In this document: piece after piece, positions 41,116-50,082 of the stretch
Layout: the number at the start of each line of letters is the position of its first letter
Position numbering within the stretch: the stretch's first letter is position 1
Source: Paenibacillus sp.
GTDB lineage: Bacteria; Bacillota; Bacilli; Paenibacillales; Paenibacillaceae
Direction of reading: 5' to 3'
Length of the DNA stretch: 64,000 nucleotides
Assembly: GCA_023512345.1 (NCBI GenBank)
Contig: JAILZT010000012.1
Coordinates: forward strand, 1-64,000
The notes under the pieces: generated by a model
The model's input: only the letters and a program-made list of their open reading frames with translations
The model's database searches: none
What the model was told of the DNA's origin: nothing
Program-made: the position numbers and the translations under genes

Positions 41116-42138
41116 ATGGTCGAAAACATCGGTGGAAACGCCCTGGTGATTAAGGAAATAAACATAAATTTGGTTCGGAGAGTCCTGAAAGAGAAGAAAC
41201 AAGCTACAAAACGGCAAATTGCCGATATAACGGGACTCAGTAACGTAACGGTGGGAACTATGCTGCAGCATTTAGTTAACCAAAATGAAGTACATGAGGC
41301 TGGTTTATCTTCTTCAAGTGGTGGGAGACCTGCGCAGGAGTACATATACAATAAGGATTACGCGCTAGCGTTAATTATGTTTCCTTTTGAAAAAGAGGGC
41401 AGTATCTTGATCCACTATACAGTGGTCAATCTTTTCGGCCATTGTGTGCATGAAGCAGATGTACAGGTGGAGAGTGTGAATCTGGGGAGCTTTGAACATA
41501 TTATGGATCCCATTGTTGAAGCATACCCCACTATAGGGGCCCTGGGCTTTGGCTTACCAGGAGCTGAATATGAGGGGAAAATGATTGTTTCAGACTATGA
41601 AGCATTACTGGGCATTTCTGTGACTGAGTATTTTAAAAATCGATATCAAATACCGGTTGTGATGGAGAATGATGTGAACGCAGCAGTTATAGGGTTTTGT
41701 AAAAGAACGCAAGCTGCTTCTGACTCTGCTGTTGTCTATTTATATTTCCCAGAGCGGTTTCCTCCCGGTGCAGGTATTTACATTAACGGGAAGCTGTATA
41801 AAGGAAAACGAAGTTTTGCCGGGGAAGTAGCTAATATCCCGCTTGGCATTCCTTGGGGTGATGCTTCCTTGCTTACATCCTTTGATCTGTTGTGTGAGGC
41901 CATATCCAAACTGACGGTTGCGGTCAGCAGTGTGCTTAACCCGGATACTGTTGTGCTATATGGAAGTTTTTTGGGATCGAAGCATGTTCATGCCATTACG
42001 GAGTTATGCAGCACGAAGCTTCCGGTAAGCGCTATGCCGAGGGTATTACTTACAGAGGACTTTGCGGCAGATTACTTAGAAGGAATGATTGTACGAACCC
42101 TGGGTACTTTAGAACCTAATTTACAATTAACCAAATAA
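41116..42138 (+). CDS. ROK-family transcriptional regulator
   Basis: This protein of about 340 residues has an N-terminal winged helix (NLVRRVLKEKKQATKRQIAD, then TGLSNVTVGTMLQHLV) and a ROK (sugar-kinase-like) domain with GALGFGLPGAEYEG and VVMENDVNAAVIGFC. The zinc motif of true ROK kinases and NagC repressors is not seen, so it is likely a sensor only. The GAGGTG ribosome binding site favours ATG 41116. It is followed after 21 bp by an MFS transporter that it probably controls. Confidence 0.82.
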   Translation: MVENIGGNALVIKEININLVRRVLKEKKQATKRQIADITGLSNVTVGTMLQHLVNQNEVHEAGLSSSSGGRPAQEYIYNKDYALALIMFPFEKEGSILIHYTVVNLFGHCVHEADVQVESVNLGSFEHIMDPIVEAYPTIGALGFGLPGAEYEGKMIVSDYEALLGISVTEYFKNRYQIPVVMENDVNAAVIGFCKRTQAASDSAVVYLYFPERFPPGAGIYINGKLYKGKRSFAGEVANIPLGIPWGDASLLTSFDLLCEAISKLTVAVSSVLNPDTVVLYGSFLGSKHVHAITELCSTKLPVSAMPRVLLTEDFAADYLEGMIVRTLGTLEPNLQLTK

Positions 42139-42159
42139 AAAATTTAGGTGGTAAACAAT

Positions 42160-43374
42160 ATGGCTACATTTTTCTTAATTATTATCTACTTAGCGTTCAT
42201 TAGCTTGGGACTGCCAGACTCCATGCTTGGAGCAGCCTGGCCCGTTATGCAGTTGGAATATGGTGCACCCATTGAAATGGCGGGCGTACTTTCCATTATT
42301 ATAATCGTGGGGACAATCATCTCAAGCTTAGGCAGCGAGACCCTGCTTAATCGGTTGGGTACAGGAAATGTTACTTTTATTAGTGTAGCAGTTACTGCAG
42401 TGGCACTACTCGGAATTTCTCTAGCACCCTCGATCATCTGGCTAGCTATTCTAGCGTTGCCACTGGGTCTCGGGGCAGGCTCAATCGATACCGGGTTGAA
42501 TAATTATGTCGCCACCCACTACAAAGCTCACCATATGAGCTGGCTGCATTGTTTCTGGGGAGTAGGGGCCATGCTTGGACCTATTATTATGTCCCAATAT
42601 ATTGCGGAGGGCAATGCTTGGAGAAGTGGCTATTTTGTCGTAGCTATGATTCAATTTGCACTGGTTGTGCTGCTGTTCCTCACTCTTCCGCTGTGGAAGC
42701 GGGTGGAGAACAACAAACATGTGGAAGGATCAGATTCTCTGCAAGAATCCTCTGATGTGGTGTTAGCGGAGGCAGAGAATGGGGATCTTGTGAAACCTCT
42801 GAAAATTAAAGGTGTTAAGCTAGCTTTACTCACATTCCTCTTTTATGTCGGAATGGAAGCTACAATGGGGCTCTGGGGCAGCAGCTTCCTGGTGAATGTG
42901 AAGGGAATGTCTGCTTCAGCAGCAGCACAGTGGGTCTCCATGTATTATGCAGGAATTACTGTAGGCCGATTTATTACCGGATTTGTTACGTTCAAATTCA
43001 GCAATCGTACGCTTATACGCGCAGGTCAAATTATAGCATTGGTTGGAGCGCTCTTGTTGGTGCTTCCGTTACCCACGATCTTTTCCCTATTTGGATTTAT
43101 CTTAGTAGGTTTAGGATCTGCGCCTATATTTCCTTGTATGCTGCATGAAACGCCTGTCCGTTTTGGCAAGAAGCATTCACAGAAGATTATGGGCTACCAA
43201 ATGGCAGTTGCGTATACTGGCGGTGCCATCCTGCCGCCACTTCTTGGGTGGGTTGCTGCACATACTTCCTTTGTAATTTTCCCGTTTGTTAATGTAGTTT
43301 ATATTATCGTTATGCTTATGGTGTCGGAGCAAATCAATGGATTGATGAAGAGACATAAACACAGGATTGCATAA
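42160..43374 (+). CDS. MFS transporter
   Basis: This protein of about 404 residues with 12 helices starts LIIIYLAFISLGLPDSMLGA. It has the FucP/GlcP-like loop pattern IDTGLNNYVATHYKAHHMSW followed by LHCFWGVGAMLGP. A charged linker lies near residues 190-210 (ENNKHVEGSDSLQESSDVV). The ROK regulator beside it suggests a sugar or sugar derivative as substrate. The ribosome binding site is AGGTGG, and a terminator follows at 43383. Confidence 0.85.
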   Translation: MATFFLIIIYLAFISLGLPDSMLGAAWPVMQLEYGAPIEMAGVLSIIIIVGTIISSLGSETLLNRLGTGNVTFISVAVTAVALLGISLAPSIIWLAILALPLGLGAGSIDTGLNNYVATHYKAHHMSWLHCFWGVGAMLGPIIMSQYIAEGNAWRSGYFVVAMIQFALVVLLFLTLPLWKRVENNKHVEGSDSLQESSDVVLAEAENGDLVKPLKIKGVKLALLTFLFYVGMEATMGLWGSSFLVNVKGMSASAAAQWVSMYYAGITVGRFITGFVTFKFSNRTLIRAGQIIALVGALLLVLPLPTIFSLFGFILVGLGSAPIFPCMLHETPVRFGKKHSQKIMGYQMAVAYTGGAILPPLLGWVAAHTSFVIFPFVNVVYIIVMLMVSEQINGLMKRHKHRIA

Positions 43375-43382
43375 TTTGGGAT

Positions 43383-43439
43383 ACCCTCATTTAGACCCAT
43401 GCACGCATAAGCGTAGGGTCCAAGTGAGGGTTTTTTTTT
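43383..43439 (+). terminator. Rho-independent terminator after MFS gene
   Basis: ACCCTCATTTAGACCC pairs with GGGTCCAAGTGAGGGT (two inner mismatches), followed by nine T. Confidence 0.85.
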
Positions 43440-43560
43440 ATAATTCTTCTAATAATAAATCATTTTTTACAAAAAGTACTATGGTAATAACTTGTAACCC
43501 TGTGTATAATTTTGAATGTTATCGGACTTTTAGACTATACATAGAGCACTATTAATGGGA

Positions 43561-43673
43561 AACCAAGTGCTTGAACAAAGGCAAACTCGTACGAAAGTCG
43601 GGGACGCAAAGCCACGGGCCTTCCGTCATGAAGAATCATGACCAGGCAGCCGGGTTACTCAAGAGGCTTGGTT
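43561..43673 (+). ncRNA. Cyclic di-GMP-I (GEMM-I) riboswitch
   Basis: The region contains the conserved core of the c-di-GMP-I aptamer: GCAAACTCGTACGAAAG, GGGACGCAAAGCCACGGGCC, a variable P3 hairpin (GTCATGAAGAATCATGAC) and GGCAGCCGGGTTAC. The outer P1 stem is AACCAAG (43561-43567) with CTTGGTT (43667-43673). A T-rich stretch follows P1, so control may act by termination. It precedes the secreted protein gene at 43704 and would link it to the motile/sessile second messenger. Confidence 0.9.
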
Positions 43674-43703
43674 TCTTTGTTGTATTATTTAAGGGGGAGA
43701 AAT

Positions 43704-44726
43704 ATGAAAAGAGTAGCATTAAAATGGATGGTTGGAATATGGGTTGTTGGATTACTGACAGTAGGGATAACCCTCCCAGGGGAATGGGCATCCGCGGCGA
43801 CCACATATACCTATAAGGATGAAGTGACGAAGTTTACGTTCAAGGGGGGGCTTGTAAATATATCGGGATCTCACGTGGTTTGGCGGTCTTATGGTACAAA
43901 TGGTGCCGGACAAATTTATTATGGCAACACCTCGACCGGCAAAACTTTTGCAGTGACAAAACACGGTAAATTCACGGATAGTCCGGCTGTGGGCATTAAT
44001 GGAAGCGGTGAACCGATTGTTGTGTGGGCTGACAAAAGAGACTACAGTACTGGAGAAACTAATTTTAACTGGGATATCTATACTTATAATGTCAAAAAAC
44101 AAACCGAGACCAAATTGAATGTAACGGTAGGACAGCATATTACACCTTTAATTGAAGGGAATTATGTCGTATGGCATACGAACCCCAATTATGAAATGCA
44201 CTTGTATGATATGACAACCGGAACTCAGAAGGATCTGGGTTTAGGACGAAACCCGGTAATCGGAAACGGACGTATTGTCTACAATGGCGGAAGGGACGGA
44301 GATCTCTATGAATATGTGATATCCTCCGGATCAAGCCGCAAAATTCTTGATCTACCGGACACCTCCTATGTTGAGCGCTTTGTGTTCAATGGTAAACAAG
44401 CCCTTTGGAAAGAGCGTAATCTTGATCTGATTGGCAAGAATGTTTATCTCAATCTAGATGCAGTTAATCCTCAGCCGACTGATTTAACCCTACCTGTCAA
44501 GCGGGGTAAAAGTGAATACAGGCATATGAGTATATCGAAGCGATACGCGGTTTGGCTGGAGACTTCTGGCGACAAAATAATGTTAATGGGTGTAGATCTT
44601 GAGTTAGGAAATGCATTTAACTTAGGTGCGATAAAGGTAGCACAATTTGTTGGCTTCAATGGGGAAAAGCTTGCTTTGGTTATCGATAACAAACTGGTTT
44701 ACCGGAATATCGTGCGTAGTAATTAG
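43704..44726 (+). CDS. Secreted beta-propeller-like protein under riboswitch control
   Basis: The 340-residue protein has a signal peptide (RVALKWMVGIWVVGLLTVGI, cleavage near ASA). The mature part has repeated short strands with a VVW/YVVW/ALW-type pattern every 40-50 residues (SGSHVVWRSYGTNGAG; EPIVVWADKRDYS; GNYVVWHTNPNYE; GKQALWKERNLD; KRYAVWLETSGDK), as in TolB/YncE-like propellers. It is exported and may bind surface glycans or proteins. The ribosome binding site AAGGGGGAG precedes ATG 43704. The upstream c-di-GMP riboswitch suggests a role in biofilm or surface attachment. Confidence 0.75.
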   Translation: MKRVALKWMVGIWVVGLLTVGITLPGEWASAATTYTYKDEVTKFTFKGGLVNISGSHVVWRSYGTNGAGQIYYGNTSTGKTFAVTKHGKFTDSPAVGINGSGEPIVVWADKRDYSTGETNFNWDIYTYNVKKQTETKLNVTVGQHITPLIEGNYVVWHTNPNYEMHLYDMTTGTQKDLGLGRNPVIGNGRIVYNGGRDGDLYEYVISSGSSRKILDLPDTSYVERFVFNGKQALWKERNLDLIGKNVYLNLDAVNPQPTDLTLPVKRGKSEYRHMSISKRYAVWLETSGDKIMLMGVDLELGNAFNLGAIKVAQFVGFNGEKLALVIDNKLVYRNIVRSN

Positions 44727-44752
44727 AAGTAGGCATAATGGAATAGAGTAGG

Positions 44753-44800
44753 CCTCGTTATCTAGCATTCAATTAGCTAGTTGACGGGGTTTAATTATTT
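44753..44800 (+). terminator. Rho-independent terminator
   Basis: CCTCGTTATCTAGC pairs with GCTAGTTGACGGGG (GU pairs and one mismatch), followed by TTTAATTATTT. Confidence 0.65.
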
Positions 44801-44916
44801 ACCTTCAAATCGTATGTAAATAATTAATTGATACACTAGCCCGCAAAGAACCGAAAATTCTCCAATATAGAGGGGGATGTCTAGGTAATGAGCACAAAAC
44901 TGTTATCTTACTAAAT

Positions 44917-45258
44917 TTGATAGGATGTGGAACAGTGCCAAATACTAGTCTTAATGATTCAAAAAAACCTGAATTTGTAAAGGAAACTGTAAATATCATA
45001 AACATGCTGAGAAGTGATTTTGAAAAAAAGCGAGGTCTTAATAGAACACAGATTAATATAATTAATCAATATTCGGAAAAATACCCAAAGGAAAATCTGA
45101 AAAAAGAACAATGGATAAAGGCGAAAACCATGCTTACAGATATATATATTGGAATAATAGTAAGCCAAAATAATATGTTAATGAAAGGCGAAAAGATTAA
45201 AGATTCAGATTTTGAATATTTCTTAAAACAATTAAAACTGATAGAAGATATGCTGTAA
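44917..45258 (+). CDS. Orphan lipoprotein-like protein, N-terminus possibly frameshifted
   Basis: The protein of about 113 residues is not recognised. The open frame begins with LIGCGTVPNTS, a lipobox-like LIGC. The bases upstream in the same frame read KTVILLNLIGC, a typical signal segment, but no start codon lies in frame. An ATG at 44888 reads MSTK in the neighbouring frame, so one base near the AAAA run would restore a complete signal peptide. Otherwise a TTG at 44917 is used. The rest is Lys- and Asn-rich and helical. AT content is higher than in surrounding genes. Confidence 0.45.
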   Translation: MIGCGTVPNTSLNDSKKPEFVKETVNIINMLRSDFEKKRGLNRTQINIINQYSEKYPKENLKKEQWIKAKTMLTDIYIGIIVSQNNMLMKGEKIKDSDFEYFLKQLKLIEDML

Positions 45259-45304
45259 TTTAATTTATTTTGCCTGCAAATTAATACCCCTTAGGAAGGT
45301 ACTT

Positions 45305-45997
45305 ATGAATATTTCTGATTTAAGCTCAAACAAATTATTACTCACCGGTTCGAATGAAGAACAAATCAATTTTTTGGCATTTTCTAATACAGATTTATTC
45401 ATCTCAAAATCACAAGTTAGGGAATACGACTTTAATGGCAATGCCATAGAGAGTACTGAAGACAAAATACGAATAAAGTCTATTTGGGTGCTCAACAGCA
45501 AGAGCAATCTGAAACATAATATTATTCAATATGGAAACTTTGATATTAACGATACATATGTAACGGAAAACTATTTTTACTATGTCAAAATTGTTGATGA
45601 AGATAATGATGGATTATTACTTGATAATGATTATGTTAGTGGAGAGATGTGGAGGTTTAATAAAGAAACATTCGGACAGGAGTTTTGTTTCAAGATAAAG
45701 CCCTATAATTTTCATCGTTTTTTATCAGCTAATGATTCTTACGTTATTTTTGTTTCAGAGGATCGAATTCCTGATGTTACAGAAATTATTTTTTATAACA
45801 TAATTACCAAACGATTTTCAGTACTCAATAATATTTATGAGAACGATTGGTATGACTTTAGAGTGGTGAATAATCACAATGGAGAGCCAGAGTATTTTAT
45901 CTATAAGAAAGAAATAGATGAACAATCTGAGAACGCAATAACCAATGTCGAAATGATTTATTGGTCAGATTTGATAACTCAACTGGAATGGAAATAG
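45305..45997 (+). CDS. Orphan beta-rich protein, function unknown
   Basis: The 230-residue protein is acidic, very AT-rich and full of short strands with aromatic residues (FLAFSNTDLFISKSQ; NYFYYVKIVDEDNDGLLLDN; SYVIFVSEDRIPDVTEIIFY). This pattern is compatible with a small propeller or jelly-roll. There is no signal peptide. AGGAAGG precedes ATG 45305. With the preceding gene it forms an AT-rich pair unlike its neighbours, suggesting recent transfer. I cannot assign a family. Confidence 0.55.
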   Translation: MNISDLSSNKLLLTGSNEEQINFLAFSNTDLFISKSQVREYDFNGNAIESTEDKIRIKSIWVLNSKSNLKHNIIQYGNFDINDTYVTENYFYYVKIVDEDNDGLLLDNDYVSGEMWRFNKETFGQEFCFKIKPYNFHRFLSANDSYVIFVSEDRIPDVTEIIFYNIITKRFSVLNNIYENDWYDFRVVNNHNGEPEYFIYKKEIDEQSENAITNVEMIYWSDLITQLEWK

Positions 45998-46118
45998 ACG
46001 GAATATAGCTATATAACACAAGATGTTTTAGTTGAATAGCCACCCACTCCCTTAAGATGTACGAACACGCGTGGATATCTGCTCAAGATGAATGCGTAAG
46101 CTTAACGGACTCAGGGGA

Positions 46119-46284
46119 CGCTATGTACTCCATTTACTTGATTTCTTTATCCATGCGGACTCAGAGGGCCTTATTTCCAAGAATTCGGCTATAAACAGCC
46201 CAGTATTCAGAAATAAAGGCATCTGTGTCCGTATAACTTATTTATAGAGCAATTTATAGACAATAAGGGCCCTATAGTCCGCAT
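46119..46284. repeat. Palindromic repeat element in 387-bp intergenic region
   Basis: ATGCGGACTCAGAGGGCCTT (46153-46172) is nearly complementary to AAGGGCCCTATAGTCCGCAT (46265-46284). A related direct copy CGGACTCAGGGGACGCTAT begins near 46126, and TGTGTCCGTAT near 46225 is its partial complement. The whole folds into a long hairpin-like structure. No gene is visible between 45998 and 46384. Confidence 0.5.
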
Positions 46285-46384
46285 AGTGTTCTACTAAGCT
46301 GAACAAAAGAAAATAACAAAAAAGTGAAAAGGAACGAAAAGGAAATTTGAAAATGATTTCGTTCACGGACGGTGAAGTAGTTAG

Positions 46385-46879
46385 CTACAGCATTTTCTCC
46401 ATAACCATCACATCAATATATTTGTTATCCATAACCCCTTGCTTCTCCAAAACACCTACCTCACGGTAGCCCATTTTCCGATATAAACCCTGGCCGTTCT
46501 GGTTGAAGGGGAAGGTATAGAGAACGATTTTATGAAATCGATTCTTTTTAGCTGTGCTATCTAATGCCAGTAAGAGCGAAGTCCCAATACCTTGCCCACG
46601 GGATTTACGGTCAATATAAACAGAGAGGTCTGCGACACCACTATAAGCACAACGATGGGAGTAAGGATTAAGGGATGCCCAACCGACGACCTCCGCATTC
46701 AGTACAGCAGCCAATACGGCATACCGTGTGTGATGTTCTTGGAACCACTTCTCCATATAAGCCAAGTCTTTAACTTCAGTCTCAAGTGTGGCGATACGAT
46801 CCTCAATGCCTTGATTGTAAATCTGAAGAATGGCTTCTATATCGCCTGAAGTAGCTAGCCGAACCGTTAATGTAGACAT
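46385..46879 (-). CDS. arsN1: GNAT N-acetyltransferase, ArsN1/PAT-like
   Basis: The 164-residue GNAT protein has the acetyl-CoA loop SRGQGIGTSLLLALDS and flanking strands DLSVYIDRK, HKIVLYTFPFNQNGQGLYRK and MGYREVGVLEKQGVMDNKYI. This sequence type is that of phosphinothricin acetyltransferase and ArsN1. ArsN1 acetylates arsinothricin, an organoarsenical antibiotic, and occurs in ars operons. The location beside the arsR operon supports that role, although acetylation of phosphinothricin-like analogues cannot be excluded. It follows the MarR-like gene in the same direction by 82 bp. Confidence 0.7.
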   Translation of the reverse strand: MSTLTVRLATSGDIEAILQIYNQGIEDRIATLETEVKDLAYMEKWFQEHHTRYAVLAAVLNAEVVGWASLNPYSHRCAYSGVADLSVYIDRKSRGQGIGTSLLLALDSTAKKNRFHKIVLYTFPFNQNGQGLYRKMGYREVGVLEKQGVMDNKYIDVMVMEKML

Positions 46880-46961
46880 TATTTATCCCCCATGACCTAG
46901 TATGGAAATACCAACGTAGCTTCAGATAAACTTGCAAAGTGCAATTATATATCAAGAGAAA

Positions 46962-47411
46962 TCACCCGGTTACGGGCGCACAACATCTGCTTGATTTCCC
47001 CATAGCTTCATTAATAAGCTTAACGGACCGTATTACCGTTTCTTTCTCGTACTCGCTCAGATGAGAGAAGACTTCCTCCAAATAATCATTCATTTGCGTA
47101 TCAATCATGGTGGCTATCATTTTTCCTTCTACAGTCAGTGAAAGTGTAAAAACTCTTCGATCCGTGGGTTCAGGAGTTTTTTTGACCAGATTCATTTTGA
47201 CTAGAGATTGAACTTGTCGGCTAAAGGTTGTTACATCTGTTCCCAAAGTTTCTGCAACCTGCTGCATGGAAGGGTTGTGTTGTCGGTCTATTTCATAGAG
47301 CAGATGGCTTTGGACTAAGGAGATTTCGCAACCGCCTACAGTACAGCAAGTTTTATTAAGAAGACCAAAACGTCGGGTCATGATTTGGAACAATTCACGT
47401 GCATTTTCCAT
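46962..47411 (-). CDS. MarR-family regulator with N- and C-terminal cysteine pairs
   Basis: The 149-residue protein has the MarR winged helix (NPSMQQVAETLGTDVTTFSR, then QVQSLVKMNLVKKTPEPTDR, with the DRR wing). Unusually it carries Cys in KTCCTVGGC (residues about 21-28) and CC in the tail SSRCCAPVTG. These could form a metalloid-binding site joining both ends of the dimerisation region. It diverges from arsR and precedes the ArsN1-like gene, so it probably senses arsenicals. MarR regulators with such cysteines are uncommon, and the ligand is inferred. Confidence 0.8.
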   Translation of the reverse strand: MENARELFQIMTRRFGLLNKTCCTVGGCEISLVQSHLLYEIDRQHNPSMQQVAETLGTDVTTFSRQVQSLVKMNLVKKTPEPTDRRVFTLSLTVEGKMIATMIDTQMNDYLEEVFSHLSEYEKETVIRSVKLINEAMGKSSRCCAPVTG

Positions 47412-47501
47412 TTGGATTCACCTCATATCTTAGTTATAACTTATATATTTGCAAGATACAACTTGTTTTTGTTCTTGATTATTCTAAATGTGCATATTAG
47501 A

Positions 47502-47521
47502 ATATAAGCATTAGCTTATAT
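47502..47521. promoter_or_regulatory. ArsR operator candidate
   Basis: ATATAAGC-ATTA-GCTTATAT is a perfect inverted repeat directly upstream of arsR and overlaps the likely promoter. A second palindrome AGTTATAACT lies near 47432 close to the MarR-like gene and may be its own operator. Confidence 0.55.
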
Positions 47522-47543
47522 AAGCAAGGGAGGAGTAACCGGT

Positions 47544-47870
47544 ATGGAGATTTTATCCGAAATTGCAGATGACCTGAAGCTATTGGGGGATAAGACACGA
47601 CTCGCCATGCTTTCACTTTTGAAGGAGCGGGAATGGTGTGTATGTGAATTTGTGGCTATCTTTGATATGTCTCAACCGGCAATTAGCCAGCATCTAAGAA
47701 AGTTGAAAAGCCAAGGCTTTGTGAAGGAGAGTAAACGCGGACAGTGGGTACACTATTCCCTGAATATTGAGAATAAGCCTTATATACAAGCCGTGCTCAA
47801 TCAAATGCCGGATTCTGAAACCATACTATCCATGCTGAATAAAAAACAGATTGTGGCTTCGTGTGATTAA
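47544..47870 (+). CDS. arsR: Arsenical resistance operon repressor ArsR
   Basis: The 108-residue ArsR/SmtB protein has the As(III)-binding motif as REWCVCEFVAIF (CxC at the start of the recognition helix region) and the winged helix SQPAISQHLRKLKSQGFVKE followed by SKRGQWVHYSL. It represses the operon until As(III) or Sb(III) binds. The ribosome binding site GGAGGAG precedes ATG 47544. arsB follows after 31 bp. Confidence 0.93.
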   Translation: MEILSEIADDLKLLGDKTRLAMLSLLKEREWCVCEFVAIFDMSQPAISQHLRKLKSQGFVKESKRGQWVHYSLNIENKPYIQAVLNQMPDSETILSMLNKKQIVASCD

Positions 47871-47901
47871 TATAGACAAATTGCTAAGTGGAGGTTGAGC
47901 A

Positions 47902-49194
47902 GTGCATATTTTTCTGGCAAGTATTATTTTTGTAATTACCCTAGTATTCGTCATCTGGCAGCCTAAAAACTTATCGATTGGATGGTCTGCCTGCGGAGGG
48001 GCTGCACTGGCTTTACTCGCCGGAGTAGTAAGTTTCACGGATGTGAAGGATGTGACCTTAATCGTCTGGAACGCTACGCTCGCTTTTGTAGCCATCATCC
48101 TGATCTCTTTAATTCTGGATAAGATCGGATTTTTTGAGTGGGCTGCCTTACATATGGCAAGAGCTGCTCATGGAAATGGGCTGCGGATGTTTGTGTATGT
48201 AACCATTCTTGGAGCTGTGGTGGCTGCCTTTTTCGCCAATGATGGAGCGGCGCTCATTCTGACGCCAATTGTACTTGCAATGGTACGTGCACTGAATTTT
48301 GACGAGAAAAAAGTATTCCCATTCATCATCGCCAGCGGATTTATTGCGGATACAACCTCGCTGCCGCTCGTAGTCAGTAACTTAGTGAATATCGTGTCTG
48401 CCGACTTCTTCGGGATTACCTTTATGGAGTATGCGGGACATATGATCATTCCTAACCTGTTTTCTTTGGTGGCTAGTATTCTCGTTCTGTACTTCTTCTT
48501 CCGAAAAAGCATCCCAAGGAAGTTTGACAGCTCACAGCTCAAAGAACCTAAGGCTGCCATCAAAGACCAGAAAATGTTCCAGTTGTCGTGGATCGTGCTG
48601 GCTGTCCTGCTTATCGGGTATTTTGTTAGTGAATTCCTGAATATTCCGGTATCCATTGTGGCTGGGATCATTGCTATCTTCTTCTTGCTCATGGCGAGAA
48701 AAAGCCCCTTTGTACAAACAACGGAAGTGGTTAAGGGAGCCCCCTGGGCTGTAGTATTTTTCTCCATCGGGATGTATGTCGTGGTGTACGGTCTGCGTAA
48801 TGCCGGGCTTACAGATATACTCGCTGACGTGATTCAGGCAACTGCCGATCAGGGACTATTCGCCGCAACGATGGGCATGGGGTTCATTGCAGCCTTTATT
48901 TCATCGATCATGAACAATATGCCAACAGTAATGATTGACGCGCTCGCAATTGATGCCACGAATACCAGCGGGATCATCAGAGAAGCTTTGATATATGCGA
49001 ATGTTATCGGTTCCGACCTCGGACCCAAGATCACCCCTATTGGTTCCCTCGCCACCCTGCTATGGCTGCATGTTCTGTCTTCCAAAGGCGTGAAGATATC
49101 CTGGGGCACCTATTTCAAAACAGGGATCATCTTAACGATTCCTACGCTGTTTATTACCCTTTTGGGACTTTATCTGCGATTAACCATTTTTTAA
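47902..49194 (+). CDS. arsB: Arsenite efflux pump ArsB
   Basis: The 430-residue protein has 11-12 helices typical of Ars[18 protein letters not shown] near residue 75, [20 protein letters not shown], and [15 protein letters not shown] near 335. It exports arsenite and antimonite using the proton gradient, or with ATP when bound to ArsA, whose gene lies downstream. The GTG start follows GGAGG. Confidence 0.93.
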   Translation: MHIFLASIIFVITLVFVIWQPKNLSIGWSACGGAALALLAGVVSFTDVKDVTLIVWNATLAFVAIILISLILDKIGFFEWAALHMARAAHGNGLRMFVYVTILGAVVAAFFANDGAALILTPIVLAMVRALNFDEKKVFPFIIASGFIADTTSLPLVVSNLVNIVSADFFGITFMEYAGHMIIPNLFSLVASILVLYFFFRKSIPRKFDSSQLKEPKAAIKDQKMFQLSWIVLAVLLIGYFVSEFLNIPVSIVAGIIAIFFLLMARKSPFVQTTEVVKGAPWAVVFFSIGMYVVVYGLRNAGLTDILADVIQATADQGLFAATMGMGFIAAFISSIMNNMPTVMIDALAIDATNTSGIIREALIYANVIGSDLGPKITPIGSLATLLWLHVLSSKGVKISWGTYFKTGIILTIPTLFITLLGLYLRLTIF

Positions 49195-49214
49195 TATAAA
49201 GGAGACGATCTAAC

Positions 49215-49634
49215 ATGGACAAAAAAACAATCTACTTTTTATGCACAGGAAATTCCTGCCGAAGCCAAATGGCTGACGGTTGGGCGAAGCAGTACTTGGG
49301 GGATAGCTGGAACGTTTACAGTGCAGGTATTGAAGCCCATGGTCTGAATCCAAAAGCTGTCCAAGCTATGAATGAAGTAGGAATTGATATTTCCAGTAAT
49401 ACCTCTGATATTATCGATTCCAACCTTCTCAATACTGCAGATCTGGTCGTGACACTTTGCGGAGATGCCGCAGATAAATGCCCTATCACACCACCAGCGG
49501 TGAAACGTGAACACTGGGGTTTTGATGATCCGGCTAAAGCACAAGGAACCGAAGAAGAGAAATGGGCCGTATTCCAACGTGTTCGTGACCAGGTCGGAGA
49601 GCGCATTAAACGATTCGCTGAGACAGGCGAGTAA
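49215..49634 (+). CDS. arsC: Arsenate reductase (thioredoxin-coupled)
   Basis: The 139-residue low-molecular-weight phosphatase-fold protein has P-loop CTGNSCRSQ (nucleophile Cys10) and the resolving pair Cys82 and Cys89 in [10 protein letters not shown], the Staphylococcus/Bacillus-type triad. It reduces arsenate to arsenite with thioredoxin, supplying ArsB's substrate. The ribosome binding site is AAGGAGA. A hairpin with T-run follows. Confidence 0.93.
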   Translation: MDKKTIYFLCTGNSCRSQMADGWAKQYLGDSWNVYSAGIEAHGLNPKAVQAMNEVGIDISSNTSDIIDSNLLNTADLVVTLCGDAADKCPITPPAVKREHWGFDDPAKAQGTEEEKWAVFQRVRDQVGERIKRFAETGE

Positions 49635-49651
49635 TAAGGGTGCAAGCTGAT

Positions 49652-49676
49652 AGCCGGGAAGACTCCCGGCTTTTTC
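49652..49676 (+). terminator. Internal terminator/attenuator between arsC and arsD
   Basis: AGCCGGGA-AGAC-TCCCGGCT forms a perfect 8-bp GC-rich stem followed by TTTTTC. It lies inside the operon, so arsD, arsA and the phosphatase gene are probably made by read-through at a lower level. Confidence 0.7.
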
Positions 49677-49701
49677 TTTAGATGAGAAGGGGAGTATGAC
49701 G

Positions 49702-50064
49702 ATGAAAACCATTGAAATTTATGATCCGGCGATGTGTTGTTCTACAGGAGTATGCGGCCCGAGCGTGGACCCGGAACTGATTCGTATGTCAGCTGTTGTG
49801 AACAACTTGAAGAAGAAGGGGATTTCCGTATCTCGCTTTAATTTGTCCAGTGAACCGGGTGCTTTTGTAGATCATGCAACAGTAAAGCAGTTACTAACAG
49901 ACCACGGTCCGGATGTTCTTCCTGTTATTATCGTGGACGGTCAGGTGGTTAAACAACGTAGCTACCCCTCCAATGAGGAGCTGGAGTCTTGGTCTGGAAT
50001 CCCTGTTTCCGAGCTAACCATGAAACCAAAAGTCCGGGTGGAACTCAAATTGAAATCACAATAA
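49702..50064 (+). CDS. arsD: Arsenic metallochaperone ArsD
   Basis: The 120-residue protein has the metal-binding MKTIEIYDPAMCCSTGVCGP (Cys12, Cys13 and Cys18 equivalents, two lower with this start). It also has the conserved thioredoxin-like fold with LPVIIVDGQVV. ArsD delivers As(III) to the ArsA ATPase and is weakly DNA-binding. ATG 49702 is preferred over ATG 49696 because GGGGAG is then 7 nt away. Confidence 0.9.
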   Translation: MKTIEIYDPAMCCSTGVCGPSVDPELIRMSAVVNNLKKKGISVSRFNLSSEPGAFVDHATVKQLLTDHGPDVLPVIIVDGQVVKQRSYPSNEELESWSGIPVSELTMKPKVRVELKLKSQ

Positions 50065-50082
50065 ATGAGAGAAGGGTCACTG

